Assembly (NCBI RefSeq): GCF_000758665.1
Contig: NZ_CP009285.1
Coordinates: forward strand, 2,480,001-2,544,000
Origin: Paenibacillus borealis
GTDB taxonomy: Bacteria > Bacillota > Bacilli > Paenibacillales > Paenibacillaceae
Direction: 5' to 3'
Length of the DNA stretch: 64,000 nucleotides
The notes beneath the pieces were generated by a model that worked only from the letters and a program-made list of their open reading frames with translations, had not been told where the DNA came from and did no database searches. The translations under genes and the position numbers were made by a program. Below, piece after piece: positions 9,537 to 17,269 of the stretch (its first letter is position 1; each line of letters opens with the position of its first letter).

Positions 9537-9676
9537 GCATAGCGCATAGCGCATAGCGCATAGCGCATAGCGCATAACGCATAACGCATAACGCATAGCG
9601 CATAGCGCAAACCGCAAACCGCAAACGGCAAACGGCAAACCGAATACCGCAAACGGCAAACGGCAAACGGCAAACC
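9537..9676. repeat. Twenty-copy heptanucleotide tandem repeat
   Basis: Twenty successive 7-base units: five GCATAGC, three GCATAAC, two GCATAGC, then GCAAACC/GCAAACG variants with one GAATACC. The phase never slips across 140 bases. Seven is not a multiple of three times a small number, so all three frames read through similar peptides; a minus-strand reading gives a low-complexity Arg-Tyr-Ala-Leu-Cys-type peptide that is not believable as a protein. Grouping of variants in blocks suggests growth by slippage or unequal exchange. Confidence 0.95.
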
Positions 9677-9846
9677 CTCACATGGTAATTTGCCAAAATG
9701 TTTTTCAATAGTGTATATCTGACGTTATATTAGAGGTGAAGCTGTAGAGAATGAAATGGTGGATTGAAAAGTTAAGTGTTAGAATTGGGAAATAAAGTAT
9801 GGGTTGTCGCAAAAAATCCTGCATAAAATACAACATTTTCCTCAAA

Positions 9847-9910
9847 ATCTCGGCTATAATCCCAAATTGTTGTATAAAATCTCGGCTATAATCCCAAATT
9901 GTTGTATAAA
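9847..9910. repeat. 32-bp direct duplication containing a palindrome half
   Basis: Two identical, adjacent 32-base copies (9847-9878 and 9879-9910) begin ATCTCGGCTATAATCCCAAA and end TTGTTGTATAAA. Another GTTGTAC-type element, TGCATAAAATACAACA, lies just before at 9821-9836. The second copy abuts the proposed left end of the IS110 element. Confidence 0.9.
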
Positions 9911-9932
9911 CTTCCATGACGCCTCGGCGTCA

Positions 9933-10158
9933 CCCCCTAGAATGAAAATAGGTACTCCCTATGTTTCTATACCTAAAACCTGGAAAAACTAAAGATAACA
10001 AATCTGTGGACGAGCATTTATTGGGGCCAAAAACCCTGTTGTATAAACTGTCCTATTGCGACTCTCAGGCACCGCCTATTGCACATCAAAGTGCGTGTAT
10101 AAAATTCTAAACGAATGAGCGCATGATTTGTGAATTGACAGGAAAGTAGGATAGATTC
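9933..10158 (+). ncRNA. Candidate IS110 bridge RNA region
   Basis: IS110-group elements encode a bridge RNA in the non-coding end before the recombinase gene, with loops that pair to target and donor DNA. Here the 13-mer TGTTGTATAAACT at 10037-10049 is identical to the left junction at 9900-9912, including the possible CT core, as a left target guide would be. Small hairpins AGGC-ACC-GCCT and GCAC-ATCAAA-GTGC follow. The RNA ends, right guide and donor loop were not identified. The 13-mer might instead be a chance copy of the surrounding palindrome family. Confidence 0.4.
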
Positions 10159-11391
10159 ATGGATGCTATACGTGAATGCTGTGCGGGTCTCGATGTTCAT
10201 AACAAAACGGTTGTCGCTTGTATTCTAAACGGACCGCTGGACCACACTCCCCAAAAGCAAATCTCGACGTTCGGAACGACAACGCGTGAATTATTGCGGC
10301 TTCAGGACTGGCTTATCGCGAATCGGTGTCAGGAGGTAGCGATGGAGAGTACAGGGGTATTATGGAAACCGGTCTGGAATGTACTCGAATCGACGTGCGA
10401 CATCGTCTTGGCGAATGCTCGGACGATTAAAAACATTCCTGGACGAAAAACCGATATGAACGATGCCTTTTGGATTGCGAAACTCCACCGGTGCGGATTG
10501 GTTCAAGCCAGTGTGGTCCTGCCCGAGCAGTTGCGGGATCTGCGGGACTGGACCCGGTACCGGGTGAAAATGGTCCAAGCGATCACTGCCGAAAAGAATC
10601 GGATTCATAAACTGCTGCAAGATGGAAATATCAAATTGTCTAGTTTCATCACGGATGTCTTTGGCGTATCGGGCCGTTTGTTGCTGGAGCAGTTAATGAA
10701 TGGCGAGGTGCTGGACGAAGAGCAGCTTCGCGGGCTCGTGAAGACAAAACTAAAGAAAAAGGTCCCTGAACTCATGGACGCGTTGAATGGACGTGTGCGT
10801 CGTCATCATCGGGAGATGATGCGGCTTCACTGGGATCATCTGTTGTATCTGGAGAAGCAAATCGAGCAAGTGGAAGCCCGGATTGAATGCAAGCTAGCCC
10901 CATATGCCGAAGAACTGGAGTGGCTCGATTCGATCCCTGGGATTGAACGCAATACGGCTGCGGCTATTTTTGCTGAACTCGGTCCGGAGGTTCATAAGCG
11001 TTTCGAAACGGAGGAACAATTGACGTCTTGGGCAGGCGTCAGCCCGGGAAACAAGGAAAGTGCAGGAAGGAAATCTAAAACGAAATGTCTGCCGGGAAAC
11101 AAGTTTTTGAAACGCGCGTTAACCCAGGCGGCATGGGCCAATGAGAAATCCTCCAATCGTATCGGTCAGCACTTTAGGCGGGTTCGAAAGCGGCGTGGAG
11201 ACAAAAAAGCGTGTGTAGCCACGGCACATTTACTGGTAAAGATTATTTACAGTTTAATGAAAAACAGATCTGGATACGAAGAAAAAGACGTGCCGGAGAG
11301 CACGTCCAAGGAAAAGGCGTTAGCTTATTACTTGAAACAAATCGAAAAGTTAGGCTTAACGGTTCAAGTGACGTCCCCCGAAACGAGCTGA
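10159..11391 (+). CDS. IS110-family DEDD transposase
   Basis: A 410-residue recombinase with the RuvC-like DEDD_Tnp_IS110 domain at the N-terminus and Transposase_20 near the C-terminus. Acidic residues: Asp12 (AGLDVHNK), Glu63 (MESTGVLWKPVW), Asp99 and Asp102 (RKTDMNDAFWIAKL). The Transposase_20 half shows WLDSIPGIERNTAAAIFAELG and SWAGVSPGNKESAGRKSK; Ser301 of the ESAG motif is the best candidate for the catalytic serine used by this family. The middle is a helical, coiled-coil-rich segment (about 140-260). The frame is intact. The ATG follows a weak GGAAAG site, as usual for a low-level transposase. Confidence 0.93.
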   Translation: MDAIRECCAGLDVHNKTVVACILNGPLDHTPQKQISTFGTTTRELLRLQDWLIANRCQEVAMESTGVLWKPVWNVLESTCDIVLANARTIKNIPGRKTDMNDAFWIAKLHRCGLVQASVVLPEQLRDLRDWTRYRVKMVQAITAEKNRIHKLLQDGNIKLSSFITDVFGVSGRLLLEQLMNGEVLDEEQLRGLVKTKLKKKVPELMDALNGRVRRHHREMMRLHWDHLLYLEKQIEQVEARIECKLAPYAEELEWLDSIPGIERNTAAAIFAELGPEVHKRFETEEQLTSWAGVSPGNKESAGRKSKTKCLPGNKFLKRALTQAAWANEKSSNRIGQHFRRVRKRRGDKKACVATAHLLVKIIYSLMKNRSGYEEKDVPESTSKEKALAYYLKQIEKLGLTVQVTSPETS

Positions 11392-11562
11392 TTTTTAAAA
11401 ATCGCTCAATAATTGGGGTAGGGGGACTTTTTGCGCCTTTAAGAGTAAGTTTATCCCGAAAGAGTTACTTTTAAAACACGTACTAAGCTAATGCCTACTA
11501 AAGCCTACGTTTATTTTCGTATAAAAATGCATCATTTTTCCTCATCCGGGCAGTTTAGCAGG

Positions 11563-11645
11563 ACAATTCTTGTATTTCATACAACAATCTGCCCAAACAC
11601 CCAGCTATCTAGGTCGCCGAGTTGTAAAACGTACAACATTTAGGT
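11563..11645. repeat. Palindrome-array remnant downstream of the IS110 element
   Basis: Two elements of the GTTGTAC family, CTTGTAT-TTC-ATACAACAAT (about 11567-11588) and GAGTTGTA-AAAC-GTACAACA (about 11620-11639), have centres about 53 bases apart. The first is followed by TCTGCCCAAA, the word also seen after the element at 9416. Otherwise 11392-11781 shows only IS110 right-end DNA and featureless AT-rich sequence. Confidence 0.7.
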
Positions 11646-11781
11646 CTTTACAGACCAATGCAGTGTGAAGGGAGAAAAAATATTGAATGGTGGTGTGCAA
11701 ATTTCTCATAACTGAGGTTCAGGGGAATCACCTTCCTAAAGTCAGAACGGATTTACTCTATTATCAGAAAGTTGGTACTCT

Positions 11782-11901
11782 ATGAGGTTAAGAATTGGCT
11801 TACTTTTCTCTCTGCTTCTTGTTTTTGGAGTTGGATTTCAATCATCGCTAGACGCAGCCTTAGCCAGTTCAGTAAAACAGGCGGACGGCTGCTGTTTTTG
11901 A
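11782..11901 (+). CDS. Possible 39-residue secreted peptide or fragment
   Basis: A short frame reads MRLRIGLLFSLLLVFGVGF then QSSLDAALASSVKQADGCCF and stops. The first 20 residues look like a signal peptide (basic start, long hydrophobic core) and ALA-S is a plausible cleavage site. The mature part would be about 12 residues ending Cys-Cys-Phe. The ribosome site is poor, so this may be a remnant of a longer exported protein truncated when the region was rearranged. I do not recognise a family. Confidence 0.3.
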   Translation: MRLRIGLLFSLLLVFGVGFQSSLDAALASSVKQADGCCF

Positions 11902-11947
11902 GCTTTTATGGATGGCAGATTTGCAATAAATAGAAAGTGGTGTTTTT

Positions 11948-12223
11948 TTGGAGTATCTATACATAGCTATTGGACTTTTGTTTGTAGGGGCAGTACTTTA
12001 TAAAATTACGGATGTTCCTAGAATTATTTATTGGGGGTATTCAGCTTGGTGGGCGGGATGGGCTTTTTTAGTATCATGGATCATTTCATTGCTATTCGAT
12101 GTCGAAGTTTCTAAGTTTTTATTCTTCAGTGTTACTGTAGCGTTGATGGCTGTTTTTTATGGAGGTAAGGCAATTATAAAGCGCATAACAAACGATGATT
12201 ACAAATTTAAAGACAGAATGTGA
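11948..12223 (+). CDS. Small membrane protein, unknown function
   Basis: A 91-residue AT-rich frame starting TTG (MEYLYIAIGLLFVGAVLY). Three hydrophobic segments (about 2-18, 32-48, 55-72) are followed by a basic, charged tail IIKRITNDDYKFKDRM. No ATG exists near the N-terminus and the ribosome site is weak, so the start is uncertain. It is first in a row of three unrelated-looking small genes with lower GC than the flanking metabolic genes. No family was recognised. Confidence 0.5.
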   Translation: MEYLYIAIGLLFVGAVLYKITDVPRIIYWGYSAWWAGWAFLVSWIISLLFDVEVSKFLFFSVTVALMAVFYGGKAIIKRITNDDYKFKDRM

Positions 12224-12250
12224 ATAAGAACGCATAGGAGTGAGCGCTCT

Positions 12251-12613
12251 GTGGGAATAAATTCAAAAGGAAGACGGAAGATAAAGTATAGCGGCAAAGA
12301 GTACTATTGGAAGGTCCAAGAGGACGCCGAAGATTATGGGAGAATTAATCTCAGTATTGTTTCAGAAGATAAGAAATTAATCGTTTCCTACAATGTAGCA
12401 CAGTCAAACTATGATAAATCGCCGCATATTGTAATAAAGGGAACGGAATTTGTGGGCTTAGAAAATCATTATCGTCAAGGTTGGACTAGAGTACAAACTC
12501 CAATTTGGGATGATCGTATCATCACACCCGGGCTTGTCAGGACCATTATAGAATGGTGCCTGCTTCCAAAAGATGAACTGATTTTTGTAGATTGGGATGG
12601 TAATCTTATTTAA
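12251..12613 (+). CDS. Hypothetical soluble protein, immunity-protein-like size
   Basis: A 120-residue protein, no signal or membrane segment, rich in beta strands and aromatic residues (GKEYYWKVQEDAEDYGRINL, then GWTRVQTPIWDDRIITPGLV). GTG start at 12251 with AGGAGTG 8 bases upstream. It lies 27 bases after the small membrane protein. Size, acidic aromatic composition and position beside another similar orphan recall immunity proteins of polymorphic-toxin loci, but there is no toxin gene and no family match that I can name. Confidence 0.6.
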   Translation: MGINSKGRRKIKYSGKEYYWKVQEDAEDYGRINLSIVSEDKKLIVSYNVAQSNYDKSPHIVIKGTEFVGLENHYRQGWTRVQTPIWDDRIITPGLVRTIIEWCLLPKDELIFVDWDGNLI

Positions 12614-12702
12614 CTGTTGCATGGTATAACATTACGATAACGAAAAGCATAACTCATCAGTTACGGCTATTTGAATATGAAGAATGTTAGGAGTGTTATT
12701 AA

Positions 12703-13068
12703 ATGAGTCTACAGTTGGTGCCATTAAATATTCCGTCAGATTGGACTGTTGTATGGAATCATTTTTTTGATATAAACCCTGCAGACTTTCATGACGAATC
12801 ATTTGCTTATGTAGAGGAACTTCAAGAGGATATATTCTATTTTAGAAATGAAAAGAAAAAATTAATTCTGGATTTAGGATGGTATCCATCTATGAGCTCA
12901 GAGGGTGCGTATATATTATATTTAGTAAAAATAGGTGATGAAGAGACTGGGGCTGAATATTGGGCTAATCCTATTTGTAAGTATCGTTCCCGCAACATTA
13001 AAGAGATAACCAATAAAATCCATGAATTCCTCGATAAAGAGCAATATGATTCGTCCGAAGCTAACTAA
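12703..13068 (+). CDS. Hypothetical soluble acidic protein
   Basis: A 121-residue acidic protein (MSLQLVPLNIPSDWTVVWNH, ending EFLDKEQYDSSEAN). The ATG at 12703 follows AGGAG. It has no signal peptide or membrane span. The pattern of an FDINP turn, FYFRNEKKKLILDLGWYP and a C-terminal helix resembles small SMI1/immunity-type folds, but this is only an impression. The gene is AT-rich like its neighbour and stands alone between 90-base gaps. Convergent with the membrane AraC regulator gene. Confidence 0.6.
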   Translation: MSLQLVPLNIPSDWTVVWNHFFDINPADFHDESFAYVEELQEDIFYFRNEKKKLILDLGWYPSMSSEGAYILYLVKIGDEETGAEYWANPICKYRSRNIKEITNKIHEFLDKEQYDSSEAN

Positions 13069-13170
13069 CCATTGAGCGAAGCCAAACCTTCTCCATTGAG
13101 ATTGCAAAGTGAATATGGAGAATTGGATACCCGGTAATGATTCAAATAACAGAATACACTAGCTCAACAA

Positions 13171-13215
13171 AACAGCGGCAGTCCAGGACGTCATCCGTCC
13201 CTGGCTGCTGCTGTT
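13171..13215 (-). terminator. Terminator of the membrane-bound AraC regulator gene
   Basis: On the minus strand, AACAGCAGCAGCCAGGGACG and GTCCTGGACTGCCGCTGTT pair around a short loop, followed by TTTTG. Confidence 0.65.
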
Positions 13216-13250
13216 CCCATGTTCCCCTGCCCATCCCCCTCCATCCCCGG

Positions 13251-15485
13251 CTACTCCTGCGACTGCAGAATATGATTCATTCTCCATTTAGACGGTGTGA
13301 CGCCATAACGCTTCTTGAACTGGGTTGTAAAATAAGTGCTGCTGTTGTATCCGACCTGCCCGGCAATCTCGCGGATATCGAGCGTAAGCTCCGTGACGAG
13401 CAGCAGCTCTGCCTGCTCCAGACGCAGCTGGTTGACGAAATCGGGGAAGCTGCTGTCCACCTCTTCGGCGATCAGCCTGCTGAGGTAAGCGGGGCTGACG
13501 GACAGCTTCTCGGCCAGCGCATTGAGCGACAGCGCAGGGTCGTTATAATGCTCCCTGATATAAGCGGTTGCTTCGGCGGCAATGCTCCGGGTCTGTAACG
13601 CACTTATGCTGGCGATCCTGCCCGCAGCTGAGCAGCAGCTGTCTTCGATCCACTCCCGCAGCTTGTCGTAGCTCTGAATCTGCCAGACCTGCTGATAATA
13701 ATCCAGAAAGCCGGAATGGCGGTTGCCGCTGCTCAGATCCGCCGTACGGTTCAGCTCAAAGGCAAGCCTTGATACAGCAACGGTAGCAGACTCTGCACGG
13801 TAGCTGCAGGCTACCGCCAGCAGTCTTTCCACAGCCTGAGGGATGTGGCTGGCCAGCTCCGGCTGTTTTACCGCCTGCAGTACCGGCTCCAGCGCACTGT
13901 CTGGTACCGGGCTGCTGTTCAGATGGACGGTATCGTCGGCGAATATGATATTCTGCTGCGCATGGAATTTAAGATATTGCATGCAGTCTGCTGCTTCAGC
14001 GTATTTGGACTTCAGCAGGCCCAGATCACTTTCCAGCCCGCTGATGCCGAACGCGCAGCGGCCGCCGGACTCAGGCTGTAGTGCGGCGAGTTCTTCCCAT
14101 TTACTGCGGTAGTGGGCATAATCCCCGAAGCTTCCGATATAGAGCTCACTCAGAATAAGGACGGCCGACCCTTGATGGGGCCGGAAGATTTGAACCTCGG
14201 CCAGCTCCGAGAATGCAGTTTGAATCCGGGGAATGACTTCCTGGACAGGTTCCGGAGCATCCCCGGTCTGTCCCGGTTCCAGCACGGCCAGTACACAGAC
14301 ACAATAAGCACCTTCCGTTGCGCCGATGCCCATCATCGGGAGGCCGCCGGAAGGGTCCGGCGCACCGCGCGGGGAGAGCAGCCAGCGCATCAGGGCACTG
14401 CCGTCGCTCTCCTTCTTGAGCTGTGCCAACTTCACACCTATAGATTCCAGCTCCAGATTCACGGTATCCAGGTCACTGCCGGCCTTCAAGACTTCTTCAT
14501 TGCCGGAGATATTAGAGATACTGCCAAACAGCCTGCCGATCGGCTTATAGATCCGCCGGGAGATCAGGTTGGCGGTTACCGCAGCAGCCAGTATCAGAGC
14601 CAGGCAGAGACCCATCATCAGATTGCGCGCATTGGCAAGCTCACGGATGCTGTCTGTATAGTACATCTCTGATACAAACCACAGCTTATCCTGCGCGGAA
14701 TACACATAAGTAATCAGCTGCTTGTCGCCGTTGCCCTTATAGACAAAGGAGCCTCTTTCTGAGGTGGAGGCAGCAACCTGCTTCAGCATCTCCGGATGCA
14801 AGGTGGTGCTGCCGGAGAGTGTGCTGTGCATGAGAATTTCGCCATTCTGGTCAATGACGGCGTAACGTGTAGTTCCGCCTTCTTTTTGAGTGAACAGATT
14901 GTTCTGGAGCTTGGCAAGATTGACGGTCAACGCAACAGCGCCGTAATATTCACTGTCTGCAAAGGCCCGGTCATTATAGAAGACAGTCAGCAGGGTGACA
15001 GGCGTGCCGTTGTTCTGGGTGGTCTTCCACACAAAGGGAGATTCAATAATACGGCTGCTCCGCATCCTCCGGGCCAGCTCCTGCTTGGCCTCCGGGCTGA
15101 GCGGCATATTCTCATAGATTACAGCAGGCTCCTTCTCCCCGAAGATATAGGCGTTCTCCAGATACTGGTTAACGACCAGCGCACCGCGAATCTGGCTTAA
15201 GACACTGTAGAGCTGATCGCTCCAATCTGTCTCTCCGCTCCGCATCAGGGCACTGATGTTCGGGTTGGCATAGAAGTCCATTGTATAGTTCTGAACAATC
15301 TCTTTGTAATTTGTGAATACGGTTTCAGTATTTAGCAGCACATTCTGGTTAGCCTTGTCGACATTATCAATCGATATATTCCGGTACCAGTAGAAGATCA
15401 CCATAGCCAGTACCAGAATGCAGCAGACAGAGATCAGGGTCAGGCTCATAAAAAAGCGGGTATACAGTTTCTTTCTCTTTCCCAA
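13251..15485 (-). CDS. Membrane-bound AraC-type regulator with extracellular sensor
   Basis: A 744-residue one-component regulator typical of Paenibacillus glycan loci. Membrane segment one is about 13-35; a Cache-like extracellular region spans about 36-285; membrane segment two is about 290-308, followed by a HAMP-like stretch SRRIYKPIGRLFGSISNI. The cytoplasmic linker is about 300 residues, then a C-terminal AraC double helix-turn-helix (LSLNALAEKLSVSPAYLSRL and LDIREIAGQVGYNSSTYFTT, ending YGVTPSKWR). It is divergent from the GH43 gene, so it probably senses an extracellular hemicellulose fragment and activates the GH43-GH28 unit. ATG start at 15485. Confidence 0.92.
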   Translation of the reverse strand: MGKRKKLYTRFFMSLTLISVCCILVLAMVIFYWYRNISIDNVDKANQNVLLNTETVFTNYKEIVQNYTMDFYANPNISALMRSGETDWSDQLYSVLSQIRGALVVNQYLENAYIFGEKEPAVIYENMPLSPEAKQELARRMRSSRIIESPFVWKTTQNNGTPVTLLTVFYNDRAFADSEYYGAVALTVNLAKLQNNLFTQKEGGTTRYAVIDQNGEILMHSTLSGSTTLHPEMLKQVAASTSERGSFVYKGNGDKQLITYVYSAQDKLWFVSEMYYTDSIRELANARNLMMGLCLALILAAAVTANLISRRIYKPIGRLFGSISNISGNEEVLKAGSDLDTVNLELESIGVKLAQLKKESDGSALMRWLLSPRGAPDPSGGLPMMGIGATEGAYCVCVLAVLEPGQTGDAPEPVQEVIPRIQTAFSELAEVQIFRPHQGSAVLILSELYIGSFGDYAHYRSKWEELAALQPESGGRCAFGISGLESDLGLLKSKYAEAADCMQYLKFHAQQNIIFADDTVHLNSSPVPDSALEPVLQAVKQPELASHIPQAVERLLAVACSYRAESATVAVSRLAFELNRTADLSSGNRHSGFLDYYQQVWQIQSYDKLREWIEDSCCSAAGRIASISALQTRSIAAEATAYIREHYNDPALSLNALAEKLSVSPAYLSRLIAEEVDSSFPDFVNQLRLEQAELLLVTELTLDIREIAGQVGYNSSTYFTTQFKKRYGVTPSKWRMNHILQSQE

Positions 15486-15636
15486 GATGATCGCCCCTTT
15501 ATGTAAATCCTACTACACCTATTCTAGTGGGACAAGCTATTCATTGACAAGAAGGGAGATAGACCCAAATAGCATGAAAGTATAAAAAACGGGAAAAAGA
15601 GCATAGAAAGAGCAAGAAAGTTAAACTTATACGAAC

Positions 15637-15642
15637 TATAAT
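15637..15642 (+). promoter_or_regulatory. Candidate -10 box of the GH43-GH28 operon
   Basis: TATAAT stands 44 bases before the GH43 start codon without a recognisable -35 at 16-18 bases, which is compatible with activation by the divergent AraC protein. Confidence 0.35.
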
Positions 15643-15685
15643 TGGTTATGCTTACATTTTGCTCGTTTGAAGGAGGATTTCTGTA

Positions 15686-17251
15686 TTGAGAACTTTCCGC
15701 AATCCGGTGCTGCCGGGCTTTTACCCTGACCCTTCCGCTATCCGCGTAGGTGAGGATTATTATCTTGTCACGTCCAGTTTTGAATTTTTCCCCGGTGTTC
15801 CTATCTTCCACAGCAAGGACCTGGTGAACTGGCGCCAGCTTGGCCATGTGCTTGACCGTCCGTCCCAGCTTAATCTGGACCATACGATTCCGTCGATGGG
15901 CATTTGGGCCCCTACCATCCGTTATCATCAAGGTCTCTTCTATATGATCACAACTTACGTAGATAATAATAAGGATCAGCATAATTTCTATGTGACTGCC
16001 ACCGATCCGGCTGGAGACTGGTCTGATCCGGTCTGGCTGGAGGATGCACCCGGTATCGATCCCTCCCTGTTCTTCGATGAAGACGGCAGGGTATATTACA
16101 CCGGCAACCGTGTTCCTCCCGAAGGCCAGGATTACCCGAAGCATATGGACATTTGGCTGCAGGAGATTGACCTGGAACAAGGCAAGCTGACAGGTCCGAA
16201 GCTCAGCATCTGGCAGGGTGCCCTTAAGGTAGGGCATGCGCAGGAGGGACCCCATGTCTATAAAATCGGCGGCTGGTATTATGTGCTGATTGCTGAAGGC
16301 GGCACCGGCCATACCCACGCCATCACGATTGCCAGAAGCCGGAACGTGACCGGCCCTTATGAAGGCCATAAAGCGAATCCCATTCTGACCCACCGCCATC
16401 TCGGCAGAGAATATCCAATCGTGAATGTCGGTCATGGAGAACTGGTGGAGACGCAGCACGGAGACTGGTGGATGTTCTGTCTTGCTTCCCGGACATGCGG
16501 CGGCTATTACCGCAACCTGGGGCGTGAAACATTCCTGACCCCGGTGAAATGGGAGAATGAATGGCCTGTAGTGAATCCGGGTAAAGGCGTGCTGGAGCTG
16601 GAAGCGGCAGCGCCTGATCTGCCGGAAACGAAGTGGCCGCAGCTGCCTGCGCGTGATGATTTCGACGCAGCCGGCCTCAGCCTCATCTGGAACTTCCTGC
16701 GGACACCGCGCGGGGAATTCTGGAGCCTCACCGAACGCCCGGGACATCTGCGGCTGCGGCTCAAGCCGGAGCAGCTGACAGAGATCAGCAATCCGTCTTT
16801 CATTGGAAGACGCCAGCAGCACTTAAGCTTCAGAGCGGCAGCAGAGATGACCTTTAAGCCAGGGACACCAGATGAAACTGCCGGACTTGTGCTGATCCAG
16901 AATGCGGACAACCACTTCCGCTATGAATTGAAGCTGGAGGACGGGAAGCAGCTGCTGCAGCTGATTGTGCGCAGCAGAGGGGATGAGCAGCTGCTGGCAT
17001 CCGCGCTTTATCCGCAGGACAAGGTGCAGCTTAAGGCAGAGGCCAGAGGGCAGGAGTACAGCTTCTATTATAGAGCGGACGAATTCGGCTCATGGACGGC
17101 ATTGTATGAACGGGCTGATGGAAGAGTGCTCAGCACGGATCTGGCTGGCGGATTTACAGGGGCGTACATTGGCATGTATGCCAGTTCCCAAGGGGCGCCA
17201 AGCACCAATTATGCCGATTTCGACTGGTTCAGCTATGAAGAAATCGAATAG
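15686..17251 (+). CDS. GH43 beta-xylosidase / alpha-L-arabinofuranosidase
   Basis: A 521-residue cytoplasmic glycosidase (no signal peptide) with a five-bladed propeller GH43 domain at about 3-310 and a C-terminal beta-sandwich (about 325-521), as in xylan 1,4-beta-xylosidases. Predicted catalytic base Asp15 (GFYPDPSAIR), pKa-modulating Asp125 (GIDPSLFFDEDG) and acid Glu187 (AQEGPHVYK). It would split imported xylo- or arabino-oligosaccharides. TTG start at 15686 with AGGAGG upstream; no better start exists. It leads an operon with the GH28 gene 18 bases downstream and is divergent from its likely AraC regulator. Confidence 0.92.
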   Translation: MRTFRNPVLPGFYPDPSAIRVGEDYYLVTSSFEFFPGVPIFHSKDLVNWRQLGHVLDRPSQLNLDHTIPSMGIWAPTIRYHQGLFYMITTYVDNNKDQHNFYVTATDPAGDWSDPVWLEDAPGIDPSLFFDEDGRVYYTGNRVPPEGQDYPKHMDIWLQEIDLEQGKLTGPKLSIWQGALKVGHAQEGPHVYKIGGWYYVLIAEGGTGHTHAITIARSRNVTGPYEGHKANPILTHRHLGREYPIVNVGHGELVETQHGDWWMFCLASRTCGGYYRNLGRETFLTPVKWENEWPVVNPGKGVLELEAAAPDLPETKWPQLPARDDFDAAGLSLIWNFLRTPRGEFWSLTERPGHLRLRLKPEQLTEISNPSFIGRRQQHLSFRAAAEMTFKPGTPDETAGLVLIQNADNHFRYELKLEDGKQLLQLIVRSRGDEQLLASALYPQDKVQLKAEARGQEYSFYYRADEFGSWTALYERADGRVLSTDLAGGFTGAYIGMYASSQGAPSTNYADFDWFSYEEIE

Positions 17252-17269
17252 ACGGGAGGGAAGAAGCCT

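Larger units (their letters stand above)
9911..11430 (+). mobile_element. IS110-family insertion sequence, right end uncertain
   Basis: An element with one DEDD transposase gene and a roughly 246-base 5' non-coding region, the layout of the IS110 group. The left end is placed at 9911-9913: there the second copy of a 32-bp repeat breaks off into unrelated sequence, with a possible CT core dinucleotide (9911-9912). A TGACGCC/GGCGTCA hairpin follows at 9917-9932. No inverted terminal repeats are evident, normal for the family. The right end cannot be fixed from one copy; 11430 (after GGGGGACT) is only a guess within 11400-11560. Palindrome-array DNA resumes at about 11563. Confidence 0.7.

Noticed and set aside
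9413..9708. Minus-strand open frames of 60-86 residues
   Set aside because: They are translations of the heptamer repeat (Arg-Tyr-Ala-Leu-Cys-type low complexity) with no ribosome site.
15524..16822. 432-residue minus-strand open frame
   Set aside because: Antisense to the GH43 gene, with no domain; the plus strand has all catalytic motifs.
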